Assembly (NCBI GenBank): GCA_050186335.1
Contig: JBFWYO010000051.1
Span: 1 to 35,759 of the forward strand
DNA from: JBFWYO01 sp050186335
Lineage (GTDB): Bacteria; Pseudomonadota; Alphaproteobacteria; Bin65
Direction of reading: 5' to 3'
Length of the DNA: 35,759 nucleotides
In this document: one piece after another, positions 16,934 through 24,185 of the stretch
Numbering within the stretch: position 1 is the stretch's first letter
Layout of the letters: the number at the start of each line of letters is the position of its first letter
Notes under the pieces: generated by a model
What the model was told of the DNA's origin: nothing
The model's database searches: none
Seen by the model: the letters and a program-made list of their open reading frames with translations, nothing else
Position numbers and translations under genes: made by a program

Positions 16934-17665
16934 TCATGGCAACGTGCGCGCGCAGCGGAAACCGATGAACACCACGGCGGTGTCGGGCGGCTTGGTTTGC
17001 CCGTGCGCGCGATGCATCTGGCCGGCGCCGTACCACCAGGAGCCGCCGCGCGTGATCCGTTCCGCGCCGACCGATCCGTCGACCCATTCCCAGACGTTGG
17101 CGCCCATATCGAGCAGCCCGTTGACGCCGGGCCGGGTCAACCCGGCGCGGACATGGCCAACGCCGCGGGCCAACAAGCCGGCATAGTCGGCATTCGGCGT
17201 GGGCCCGCAATCGGCGAGGCAATTCGCGCCCGTAGGGGTGTCGCCGATCGGATAGTCGTAGGTCCTGCCGGTCCGGTACGGCGGCGGCGACGGCCGTCGC
17301 TCTGTATAGGCGGCCTCGACCCATTCCGCATCGGTCGGCAGCCGTTTGCCGGCCCACCGACAATAGGTCTGCGCCTCGACAAACGTCACGTGCACCGCCG
17401 GCTCGTCGTCGTGCGCAGCCTGGCCGAACGGACGGCGCCAGGTCCAGCCCGCTTTACGAACCCAACCCGCCTCGTAGATCATGCCGCCGCCGTCACGTTC
17501 GGCCTTGGTCACCAGCCCGGGGGCATCGGCAAACTTTCGGAACGCACCAACCGTGACCTCGGTGCGATCGATGGCGAAAGTCCCGATTGATTGCATGTCG
17601 GCGTGAAATGTCGATGTATTGGCGAGCGTGCACGCGACAATCAAAAGAAGGCAAGGGCGATACAT
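16934..17665 (-). CDS. Secreted SUMF1/formylglycine-generating-enzyme-fold protein without catalytic cysteines
   Basis: A 243-residue protein with a signal peptide (about residues 1-22, ending near FHA) and one FGE-sulfatase domain. Conserved landmarks are DRTEVTVGAFRKFA, GKRLPTDAEW (106-115), VNGLLDMGANVWEWVDG (181-197), RITRGGSWW (203-211) and the C-terminal GFRCAR. True formylglycine-generating enzymes have two catalytic cysteines directly after RGGSW; here these positions are Tyr212 and Met217, so sulfatase activation is not expected. Cysteines at 149 and 153 could form a disulfide. The start at 17665 has GAGGAG upstream. Related proteins (for example NirV) sit beside denitrification genes, and this one lies a few kilobases from nar, but the link is only suggestive. 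Confidence 0.85.
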   Translation of the reverse strand: MYRPCLLLIVACTLANTSTFHADMQSIGTFAIDRTEVTVGAFRKFADAPGLVTKAERDGGGMIYEAGWVRKAGWTWRRPFGQAAHDDEPAVHVTFVEAQTYCRWAGKRLPTDAEWVEAAYTERRPSPPPYRTGRTYDYPIGDTPTGANCLADCGPTPNADYAGLLARGVGHVRAGLTRPGVNGLLDMGANVWEWVDGSVGAERITRGGSWWYGAGQMHRAHGQTKPPDTAVVFIGFRCARTLP

Positions 17666-17982
17666 CTGCCGACTCCTCGCGATCGTTAGGTGGATCCGAC
17701 AATACGCGCGCTTTCGCTATCACATCAATGTCCGCATGCGCGGCGAAGATCATGTCGGCGCGACGTGCCATGACGAGTGAAACATGAAGTCAGCGCGACG
17801 GACGGCGGCACGATCGAGCCTCAAGGCCGCCTAGCCGCAGAAGCCGCAAGCCGGAGCCTGGCTGATAGCCGGATCGCACGGCATAATCCGCCCGGAATCC
17901 ACCGCTTTCCACCTATATTGCGCAACCCAGCGTTTAACGTGTAACATTAATACATTGATACTTGTGTCGGGAGGCAGCCGTC
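17666..17982. other. 317-base divergent gap upstream of a small orphan gene
   Basis: No gene is supported. Near the right end the DNA becomes AT-rich, with an imperfectly promoter-like stretch from 17930 to 17962 and a short inverted repeat TGTA/TACA (17940-17943 and 17951-17954). This could control the rightward 65-residue gene at 17983. A good ribosome binding site (GGGAGG) ends 8 bases before its ATG. I see no FNR-type box here despite a lone TTGAT half-site at 17955. Confidence 0.4.
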
Positions 17983-18180
17983 ATGGGATCGACATTGAAT
18001 TTGACGTCCGCGGAATTGGCCCATCTGCGGGATATCGCCCGCAACGGGGCGGGCCAACGCAAAGTGCCGACGGACATCGTCAAGACGCTGTGCGATTACC
18101 GCCTGATCGCGCCATCGCTCTCCGGTTACGACTATAAAGTCACGCCGTTCGGAAACAGCGTTCTCGGCCGGGACCTTTGA
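17983..18180 (+). CDS. Small hypothetical protein (65 residues)
   Basis: Function not recognised. The frame starts at an ATG with an excellent GGGAGG ribosome binding site and encodes a soluble, mixed-charge protein. It opens GSTLNLTSAELAHLRDIA and ends YDYKVTPFGNSVLGRDL. The helix-rich start followed by a short TPFG-type strand-turn resembles the small winged-helix-like proteins that end in a similar (L)TP-x-G motif, but this is only an impression. Unlike shadow frames in this DNA it is not arginine- or proline-rich, which supports a real gene. It stands alone between the divergent FGE-like gene and a DUF1993 gene 392 bases downstream. Confidence 0.6.
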   Translation: MGSTLNLTSAELAHLRDIARNGAGQRKVPTDIVKTLCDYRLIAPSLSGYDYKVTPFGNSVLGRDL

Positions 18181-18572
18181 GTGGGGTATCGCCTCCGCAG
18201 CCTGATCGAATGTCGAGTATCGAAGAATGCCGGTGCCGGCGCGCCCGCCGCCGCGGCGTCGATGCAGACAGATCGCGCCAGGCCGCAGCATTGGCTGCGG
18301 ATCTGCGGCAGCACCGGCTCGAAGCTGCTGTGATAGAACAGCATGCCCCTCGTTCGCGTCTTAAAAAATCGACGGCTGCGAACTATACAGCCCCGGAACG
18401 GCGCCGTCCCGGCGGACCAAGGGATCGGACCGGCCGCGGATGCATATCCGCCAGTCGACTCGCGCGCCAAAATCGCTACATTCGACCACGAAACGAAATA
18501 CGCGGCCACGCCGTCGGCATTCGCCGACGTTGCGATGTCTCCCGCTTCCACCCATCCCACCCAGAGGTTTGA
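18181..18572. other. 392-base gap between the small orphan and the DUF1993 gene
   Basis: No gene is supported; the open frames here are arginine-rich and overlap each other on both strands. A perfect seven-base-pair hairpin (CCGCAGC, loop ATTG, GCTGCGG at 18283-18300) has no T-run. A looser arm pair, GTTCGC (18352-18357) with GCGAAC (18378-18383), encloses the run TTAAAAAATC. Neither is convincing as a terminator. The region should hold the promoter for the DUF1993 gene, but I cannot point to one. Confidence 0.4.
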
Positions 18573-19091
18573 ATGATCTATGAACTCGTCGTTTCCCAGT
18601 TCGCCAAAATGCTCGGCAATCTACAGGTCATCTTGGACGAGGCCGCCAAGCATGCGAGCGAAAAGCAGTTCGACTTCGGCGTGCTGCTGCAATCGCGCCT
18701 GGCGCCCGATCAGTTTAATTTGATCCGGCAATTGCAGATCGCATGCGACACGGCGAAGCTTGGCGCCGCCCGCTTGGCCAACGCCGAAAAGGATGCACCG
18801 GCGCATTCGGATACCGAACAAACATTGAGTGAAATCAAGAGCCGCATCGACAGCGTCATTGCGTATCTGCGGCGCTTCTCGCCCGAGGACTTCGCCGCCG
18901 CGGCCCAGCGGCGAATCAGCCAGCCGCGCTGGAAAGAGAAAACGCTCTCAGGTCAGGAGTTTCTGATCCAGCACGTGATTCCGAACTTCTATTTTCACGT
19001 CGCAACGGCCTACGCGATTCTGCGGCACAACGGCATCGGGCTCGGCAAGCGACATTACCTGGGCGATATGCCGTTTCGCGACCCGGCCTGA
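18573..19091 (+). CDS. DUF1993 family protein
   Basis: A 172-residue cytoplasmic helical protein of the DUF1993 family, whose members resemble DinB-like four-helix bundles. Characteristic stretches are FAKMLGNLQVILDEAAKHA near the start, VLLQSRLAPDQFNLIRQLQI (about residues 37-56), ACDTAKLGAARLA, and the late QHVIPNFYFHVATAYAILRH followed by NGIGLGKRHYLGDM. Length is normal for the family. The biochemical role of DUF1993 proteins is not established. The ATG at 18573 is preceded by AGAGG, a reasonable ribosome binding site. It is monocistronic, converging with the hemerythrin-like gene, and has no obvious tie to the nitrate locus. Confidence 0.88.
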   Translation: MIYELVVSQFAKMLGNLQVILDEAAKHASEKQFDFGVLLQSRLAPDQFNLIRQLQIACDTAKLGAARLANAEKDAPAHSDTEQTLSEIKSRIDSVIAYLRRFSPEDFAAAAQRRISQPRWKEKTLSGQEFLIQHVIPNFYFHVATAYAILRHNGIGLGKRHYLGDMPFRDPA

Positions 19092-19094
19092 CGG

Positions 19095-19110
19095 CCGGCG
19101 TTCGCGCCGG
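19095..19110 (+). terminator. Hairpin directly after the DUF1993 stop codon
   Basis: CCGGCG-TTCG-CGCCGG forms a perfect six-base-pair stem with a UUCG tetraloop, starting four bases after the stop codon. There is no T-run (the next bases are AAATGGCGATTT), so it is at best a weak intrinsic terminator or a 3'-end stabiliser. Confidence 0.4.
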
Positions 19111-19254
19111 AAATGGCGATTTCGGCCGGGTCGAATACGGCCTGGCCGGATCACCAAAGACGATCGCTTAACTAGTCAGCCCGTGCCGCGACCGCATACA
19201 TGTCCGCGCACCGACCTCGGTAACGCGGCGGTCGGCTTGCACCTACTAGCTCGC

Positions 19255-19911
19255 TCAGATCCAGTGCAGATTGACGATCTGCGCACGATAGTCCTTCGGT
19301 TCCACCGTCTCCGCGGCGGGCTTTGGCGCATGGCGTTCCGCCAGCCCGTGCGGCTGCGGCGCGAGCATCACGATGCGGCTGAAAAGCTTGTCGAAATGCG
19401 CCCGCGGCCGGTTCCCGAAGATCGGGTCTTCATTGTCGGAAAATGCCGCTTCGATCGGGCGCCAGTCGTCGGCGGTCAGAACCCGATCGGCTAACGGAAT
19501 GACCTTCTGTTCCTCAAGCCCGATATGGCGCCGCTGGAAGTCGATATATTCGCGCGCCGCCGCGTCAAACGCCGCAAACTTGTCCTTGGGCGATTCGCGG
19601 AACGCTTCGAGTTTCCAGCGCAGATCGGCGATCTTTCGTTCGCCTAGATCATGCTGCGTTTTGAGATCGGCGATGACCGGGGCAATCGAAGGATCGCGCG
19701 CGACGACCGCCTTGAACAGGTAGTCGTTCTCCTTCGGATGATGGAAACGATCCGAAAAATTCTCGATGTAGTCGATCACCGATGCGAACAGATCGTACTC
19801 GGGCACGAGCGTCTTCGCCTTAATCTCATCGAGCACATGCTCCAAGCAGTGCACGACAGCCGCGATGGCGCGATGCTCGCGCTGAATGATCGTGATGGCT
19901 GCACTTTTCAT
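19255..19911 (-). CDS. Hemerythrin-like (HHE domain) protein
   Basis: A 218-residue cytoplasmic protein with a four-helix hemerythrin-type diiron domain in its first 145 residues. Candidate ligands are H13 in REHRAIAAVVH, H57 and E61 in FHHPKEND, H87 in KTQHDLGE, and H129 with E133 in RRHIGLEEQKV. Such proteins bind oxygen or NO, or act in iron-sulfur repair and nitrosative stress. The C-terminal 70 residues are polar and less conserved. An AGGAGG ribosome binding site lies six bases before the ATG at 19911. A perfect FNR-type box is centred about 73 bases upstream, pointing to induction under low oxygen or nitrogen oxides. It lies downstream of the CopD-like and CRP/FNR genes of the nitrate locus. 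Confidence 0.9.
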   Translation of the reverse strand: MKSAAITIIQREHRAIAAVVHCLEHVLDEIKAKTLVPEYDLFASVIDYIENFSDRFHHPKENDYLFKAVVARDPSIAPVIADLKTQHDLGERKIADLRWKLEAFRESPKDKFAAFDAAAREYIDFQRRHIGLEEQKVIPLADRVLTADDWRPIEAAFSDNEDPIFGNRPRAHFDKLFSRIVMLAPQPHGLAERHAPKPAAETVEPKDYRAQIVNLHWI

Positions 19912-19977
19912 GGCTACCTCCTGAAACTGGATTACCAATCATGTTAAGAACACTAGGCACTTAAGAGACGATTCTCC

Positions 19978-19991
19978 TTGATCGATATCAA
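19978..19991 (-). promoter_or_regulatory. Perfect FNR-type box upstream of the hemerythrin-like gene
   Basis: TTGATCGATATCAA matches the FNR/ANR/DNR consensus TTGAT-N4-ATCAA exactly and is fully palindromic. Its centre is about 73 bases before the ATG at 19911. If it acts at -41.5, as class II activating sites do, transcription would start near 19943, leaving a leader of about 30 bases. No strong -10 is obvious there, which is common for activator-dependent promoters. Confidence 0.8.
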
Positions 19992-20037
19992 TCGCATGAC
20001 GACCCGCGTTACGGGAGCGGCTTTCGAAACCGCCCGA

Positions 20038-20517
20038 TCAACCGAAGAGCGACAGACCGTGACTCCCGGCGACAGCGCCGAAGATCGTGAACAGACTCAC
20101 GCCGAGAAGCACCCAATGCAACCGCTGAACCTGCGCGAAAGTGCGCTCGGGCGCCCGTTTTGCGCGGCTTTCGAACCATCGGGCGAGAAACAGCGGTTCG
20201 GCGACAAACAATAGAATGGTGAAGATCGACCAGACGCCGACCATCGCACCGAGCCACCAATTCTGCACCGACAGGACATTCGGCCACAGACCGAGTCGCT
20301 CGACCATGTAAAAGCCGCTAGCGCCCGCGAGCAGCGTTGTCCCGCGCGCCTGCCAGGCAAAGCGACGTTCGATCGATTCGAAGAACTCGATCCGCTCGTC
20401 GGCGGTTTTGAAGCGCCGCACCGCCGGAAGCAGAATCGTCGTAACCATCGCAACACCGCCGATCCATAAAACCACAGCAACAACATGCAAAGCCCGCGCT
20501 ATCCCGACGTCGTCCAT
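20038..20517 (-). CDS. Small CopD-like integral membrane protein
   Basis: A 159-residue inner-membrane protein with about four hydrophobic segments. The first helix begins ALHVVAVVLWIGGVAMVT, the histidine plus W-I-G-G pattern typical of CopD/DUF2269-like proteins, and the last carries RLHWVLLGVSLFTIFGAV. Conserved histidines at both ends could bind heme or copper; the function is unknown. GAGG sits about eight bases before the ATG at 20517. It begins 32 bases after the CRP/FNR regulator on the same strand and may be co-transcribed with it. The hemerythrin-like gene follows but has its own FNR-type box. Association with the nitrate genes is seen only from position. Confidence 0.78.
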   Translation of the reverse strand: MDDVGIARALHVVAVVLWIGGVAMVTTILLPAVRRFKTADERIEFFESIERRFAWQARGTTLLAGASGFYMVERLGLWPNVLSVQNWWLGAMVGVWSIFTILLFVAEPLFLARWFESRAKRAPERTFAQVQRLHWVLLGVSLFTIFGAVAGSHGLSLFG

Positions 20518-20549
20518 GGTCTTGCCTCATTCGAGTAGCTACCGGTTTC

Positions 20550-21326
20550 CTAGGCGACCAGGAGCTTAGACATAATCGGCCTGCTTTCCGGCCCATCGAT
20601 CAGCGGGTCGGGCATCGATTCTTTCGCGAGACGCTCGCGATCAAGTATGCTGATTGTTTCGCCGTGAACCGCAATCCCGAAACGTTGCAACGATGCCAAT
20701 GCGCGCGAGAAACTCTCGCGCGTGATGCCAAGTTCGGATGCGATGAGATTCTTCTCGTGCGGCAGAACAACCTGAGTCGGGTTTCCTTGCCGCATGGACA
20801 AAGCCAGAATGTAACATCCGACGCGCTGCGTCGAAGATCGAAGCTTCAGGTTCTTGATTTGCCGCACCATACGCCGGAATTGACCGGCCAGGCTGCCGAT
20901 CACCTCACGCGCAAGAACCGGGTCGCGCGCAACGGCCGCGCGGAACGTAGCGGCTTGAACCAGCAGGAAGCGCGACGGCTCCGAAACCCGAGCCTGCATC
21001 AGGTATGGCGAACCGGTTACGACGGCGGCGGGAATCACCAGATCCGGCGCTTCGACAACCTCGATCAAGACCTCGCGCCCTTCGACCGAGCGGGCGAACA
21101 GGTGAACCGAACCCGAGACGATGATGTGCTGGAACTTCGGCATTTGGCCTTGCTCGAACAGCACGGTTCCGGCCGCCACCCCATGCAGGATGGCGTTCTC
21201 GACCAGCTTGGCCCGGCTCTCGTCGGACAGCGCACTGAGTAACGGAACCGCCGCCAACTCCTGCATTTCCGCCATTTTCTCGGCCAACGCACCCTCCAGG
21301 ACACGCTTCTGTTTGACAGTATGCAA
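20550..21326 (-). CDS. CRP/FNR-family regulator without an Fe-S cysteine cluster (NarR-like)
   Basis: A regulator of up to 258 residues. A cyclic-nucleotide-binding-fold sensor domain occupies about residues 28-145 (LILDES-like start, AAGTVLFEQGQMPKFQHI), followed by a dimer helix and a winged helix. The recognition helix ELGITRESFSRALASL contains E204-x2-S207-R208, the E-x2-S-R pattern with which FNR proteins read TTGAT. The N-terminus lacks the cysteine cluster of FNR, so it should not sense oxygen through [4Fe-4S]. Paracoccus NarR has the same properties and the same divergent position next to a fused narK. The start is uncertain: TTG at 21326 is the longest option, while TTG 21287 follows GGAGGG and ATG 21275 is also possible. 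Confidence 0.85.
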   Translation of the reverse strand: MHTVKQKRVLEGALAEKMAEMQELAAVPLLSALSDESRAKLVENAILHGVAAGTVLFEQGQMPKFQHIIVSGSVHLFARSVEGREVLIEVVEAPDLVIPAAVVTGSPYLMQARVSEPSRFLLVQAATFRAAVARDPVLAREVIGSLAGQFRRMVRQIKNLKLRSSTQRVGCYILALSMRQGNPTQVVLPHEKNLIASELGITRESFSRALASLQRFGIAVHGETISILDRERLAKESMPDPLIDGPESRPIMSKLLVA

Positions 21327-21340
21327 TTCAATATGTGATT

Positions 21341-21370
21341 TTGATCAATGGGAGCATTGATTCAGGTCAA
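21341..21370 (+). promoter_or_regulatory. Nested FNR-type half-sites in the narR-like/narK divergent promoter
   Basis: TTGATTCAGGTCAA at 21357-21370 differs from the FNR consensus TTGAT-N4-ATCAA by one base. Overlapping it, ATCAATGGGAGCATTGAT (21344-21361) is a perfect seven-base inverted repeat around GGAG, and TTGATCAA lies at 21341-21348. The main box is about 93 bases before the narK ATG. A class II start near 21405 would give a leader of about 50 bases. The left elements could also serve the divergent regulator. Confidence 0.75.
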
Positions 21371-21456
21371 TGCTCGCCAAACCCGTCATTGGCATGTTTC
21401 CGCCGGCTAGTCACAGGGACTGTGTCGGTCCTTGGTCAGCGCAATGGGGGCGAACG

Positions 21457-24147
21457 ATGCAGGCGACGGCAGAACCCAAAGCCGGGCAGATCCTGACCGC
21501 TAGCACGGTGGCATTTACCGTCTGCTTCGCCGTCTGGTCGATATTTTCGATCATCGGCATCGACATCAAACGACAACTAAACCTCGATGAAACCGAGTTT
21601 GGCCTGCTCGTCGGCACGCCGATCCTCAGCGGGTCGTTGATCCGCCTGATGCTCGGCATATGGACCGACCGTTACGGCGGCCGATCGATCTTCACGCTGG
21701 TGATGCTCGCGGGCGCGGCTGCGACATTTTTGCTGTCCTACGCGACGAGCTACACGATGATGCTGATCGCGGCGCTCGGCGTCGGCATCGCCGGCGGCTC
21801 GTTCGCCGTTGGGATTGCCTACGTATCGCGTTGGTATCCCAAGGAGCGTCAAGGCACCGCCCTCGGCATCTTCGGGGTCGGAAATGTCGGCGCGGCGGTC
21901 ACCAAACTTCTGGCGCCGTTGGTGATGGTTGCGCTCGGCTGGACGATGGTCGCGCAGATCTGGGCCGGCGCACTGGCCGTTACCGCCATCGTTTTCTGGT
22001 TCACCACCAGCGACGACCCGGTCCAACGCGCGCGCCGCGCCGGGCTCGCGAAACCCCTGTCGCTCAAAGAGCAGCTCGCGCCGCTCGGCGACGCGCGCGT
22101 GTGGCGCTTCTCCCTGTACTACTTTTTTGTTTTCGGCGGCTTCGTTGCGCTGGCGCTTTGGCTGCCGCGCTATTATGTCGGCGCCTATAAATTGGATGTC
22201 GTCACCGCCGGCATACTTGGCGCGGCCTACTCGATTCCGGGCAGCCTGTTCCGCGTATACGGTGGCGTTCTGTCTGATCGAGTGGGCGCCCGACGGGTCA
22301 TGTATTGGGCATTCGGCGCCGGGGTGATCTGCACCTTCATACTCTCCTATCCGGCGACGGATTACATCGTCTACGGCATCAAGGGCGACATCCGGTTCAA
22401 CTTCGCCCTTGATTTCGTCACCTTCACCATCATCGCCTTCGTGCTCGGATTCTTCATGGCGATCGGCAAGGCCGCCGTGTATCGCCACATTCCCGTCTAC
22501 TACCCCGATCATGTCGGGCCGGTGGGCGGCGTCGTCGGCATGATCGGCGGCCTGGGCGGCTTCGTGCTGCCGATTGCGTTCGGCCTGATGAACGATCTGA
22601 CCGGCTTATGGACCAGCTGCTTCATGCTGCTGTTCCTGATCGCCGCGGTGAACCTGGCCTGGATGCACAGTGCCATTGCCCGCATGGAACGCACAGCTAC
22701 GGTTGCGACCGACCGCCGCTTCCTGGCCGAGTTGCAGCCGGAAAGCGCCGTGCTGGCGCGGTGGGAACCGGAGGACCCAGCATTCTGGCAGTCCAAGGGC
22801 CGGAAGATCGCGAACCGCAACCTGTGGATTTCGATTCCCGCGCTGCTGCTCGCGTTCGCCGTGTGGATGGTTTGGTCGGTGGTGGTCGTCAACCTGCCCT
22901 CCGTCGGCTTCAAGTTTTCATCCGACCAGCTGTTCTGGCTGGCCGCCCTGCCGGGCCTGTCGGGCGCCATCCTGCGCGGATTCTATTCGTTCATGGTGCC
23001 GATCTTCGGCGGCCGCACGTGGACGACGTTCTCCACAGCGTCGCTGTTGTTGCCCGCGGTCGGCATCGGGCTGGCGGTGCAGAACCCGTCCACGCCCTAC
23101 TCGGTATTCCTCATCCTGGCCCTGCTGTGCGGCCTGGGCGGCGGAAACTTCGCGTCGTCGATGGCGAACATCAGCTTCTTCTTCCCGAAGGCGCAAAAAG
23201 GCCAGGCGCTTGCGCTGAACGCCGGGCTCGGGAATTTGGGCGTCTCGGTCGTCCAATTTCTGGTGCCGCTGATCATCGCGGCCGGCGTGTTCGGCGCGCT
23301 CGGCGGCGCTCCGCAAACGATCACGGCGGCCGGCGCCACCAAACAAATCTGGCTGCAGAACGCGGGCTTCATCTGGGTTCCGTTGATCCTGGCGGCCAGC
23401 GTCGCGGCGTGGTTCGGCATGAACGATATCGCCTCGGCCAAAGCCTCGTTCGCCGATCAGGCCGTCATCTTCCGCCGCAAACACACTTGGATTTTGTGCT
23501 GGCTGTATACCGGAACCTTCGGCTCGTTTATCGGCTACTCGGCGGGCTTCCCGCTGCTGACCAAGGTGCTGTTCCCGGACGTCAACCCCGTGGCCTACGC
23601 CTTCCTCGGACCGCTGATCGGCGCGGTCAGCCGCTCGCTCACCGGATGGATGTCGGATCGGTGGGGCGGCGCGCGAGTCACGATCGTCGTGTTCGTGGTC
23701 ATGATCGCGGCCGTGATCGGCGTGCTATTCTTCATCGGCATCAAGGATCAGCCGGGCGCGTTTTGGGGTTTCCTTGGCATGTTCATGTTGCTGTTCGCCG
23801 CCAGCGGCATCGGCAATGCCTCGACTTTCCAAATGATGCCCGCAGTGTTTGGTGCGCTGGCGCAACGCAGAGCCGCGGGCGCCGGCGGCGAAGCGATGAT
23901 TTCGGCCCAGCGCGACGCGGCCAAGGAAGGCGCGGCCGTCCTTGGCTTCACGTCTGCCGTTGCCGCGATCGGGGCATTCTTCATACCCAAAAGCTTCGGC
24001 AGCGCGATCGCGGCGACCGGCGGCCCCGCCCCCGCACTGATCGGCTTCATCGTCTTCTATGTGACGTGCCTCCTGATCACCTGGTGGTACTACACGCGCC
24101 GCCGGGCCGAAGTCCGTTTATCGGATGAGATCCGCGCAACCGCCTGA
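21457..24147 (+). CDS. narK: Fused NarK1-NarK2 nitrate/nitrite transporter
   Basis: An 896-residue inner-membrane protein made of two complete major facilitator domains, about 24 helices in all. The first (about residues 1-410) has the NarK1-type signature GVGIAGGSFAVGIAYVSRWY with GIFGVGNVGAA, as in nitrate/proton symporters. After a hydrophilic linker (about 410-465) the second domain shows the NarK2 hallmarks FYSFMVPIFGGRTWTTFST, GLGGGNFASSMANISFFFP and YTGTFGSFIGYSAGFP, whose arginine/nitrate signatures are those of nitrate/nitrite antiporters. The fusion lets one protein both start uptake and exchange nitrate for nitrite, as known in Paracoccus. The ATG at 21457 with GGGGGCG is preferred over an ATG at 21370 that falls inside the FNR box. 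narG starts 38 bases later. Confidence 0.95.
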   Translation: MQATAEPKAGQILTASTVAFTVCFAVWSIFSIIGIDIKRQLNLDETEFGLLVGTPILSGSLIRLMLGIWTDRYGGRSIFTLVMLAGAAATFLLSYATSYTMMLIAALGVGIAGGSFAVGIAYVSRWYPKERQGTALGIFGVGNVGAAVTKLLAPLVMVALGWTMVAQIWAGALAVTAIVFWFTTSDDPVQRARRAGLAKPLSLKEQLAPLGDARVWRFSLYYFFVFGGFVALALWLPRYYVGAYKLDVVTAGILGAAYSIPGSLFRVYGGVLSDRVGARRVMYWAFGAGVICTFILSYPATDYIVYGIKGDIRFNFALDFVTFTIIAFVLGFFMAIGKAAVYRHIPVYYPDHVGPVGGVVGMIGGLGGFVLPIAFGLMNDLTGLWTSCFMLLFLIAAVNLAWMHSAIARMERTATVATDRRFLAELQPESAVLARWEPEDPAFWQSKGRKIANRNLWISIPALLLAFAVWMVWSVVVVNLPSVGFKFSSDQLFWLAALPGLSGAILRGFYSFMVPIFGGRTWTTFSTASLLLPAVGIGLAVQNPSTPYSVFLILALLCGLGGGNFASSMANISFFFPKAQKGQALALNAGLGNLGVSVVQFLVPLIIAAGVFGALGGAPQTITAAGATKQIWLQNAGFIWVPLILAASVAAWFGMNDIASAKASFADQAVIFRRKHTWILCWLYTGTFGSFIGYSAGFPLLTKVLFPDVNPVAYAFLGPLIGAVSRSLTGWMSDRWGGARVTIVVFVVMIAAVIGVLFFIGIKDQPGAFWGFLGMFMLLFAASGIGNASTFQMMPAVFGALAQRRAAGAGGEAMISAQRDAAKEGAAVLGFTSAVAAIGAFFIPKSFGSAIAATGGPAPALIGFIVFYVTCLLITWWYYTRRRAEVRLSDEIRATA

Positions 24148-24185
24148 GTCGATGCCGCTTTCGCCACACGTTAGAGGACCGCAAA

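Noticed and set aside
17940..17960. Possible FNR box upstream of the small orphan gene
   Set aside because: Only one TTGAT half-site is present; the matching ATCAA half is missing at the required spacing.
18283..18300. Hairpin CCGCAGC/GCTGCGG as a terminator for the small orphan gene
   Set aside because: It lies over 100 bases after the stop codon and has no T-run.
21370..21456. Longer narK start at 21370
   Set aside because: This ATG begins on the last base of the FNR-like box, lacks a ribosome binding site and adds non-conserved residues.
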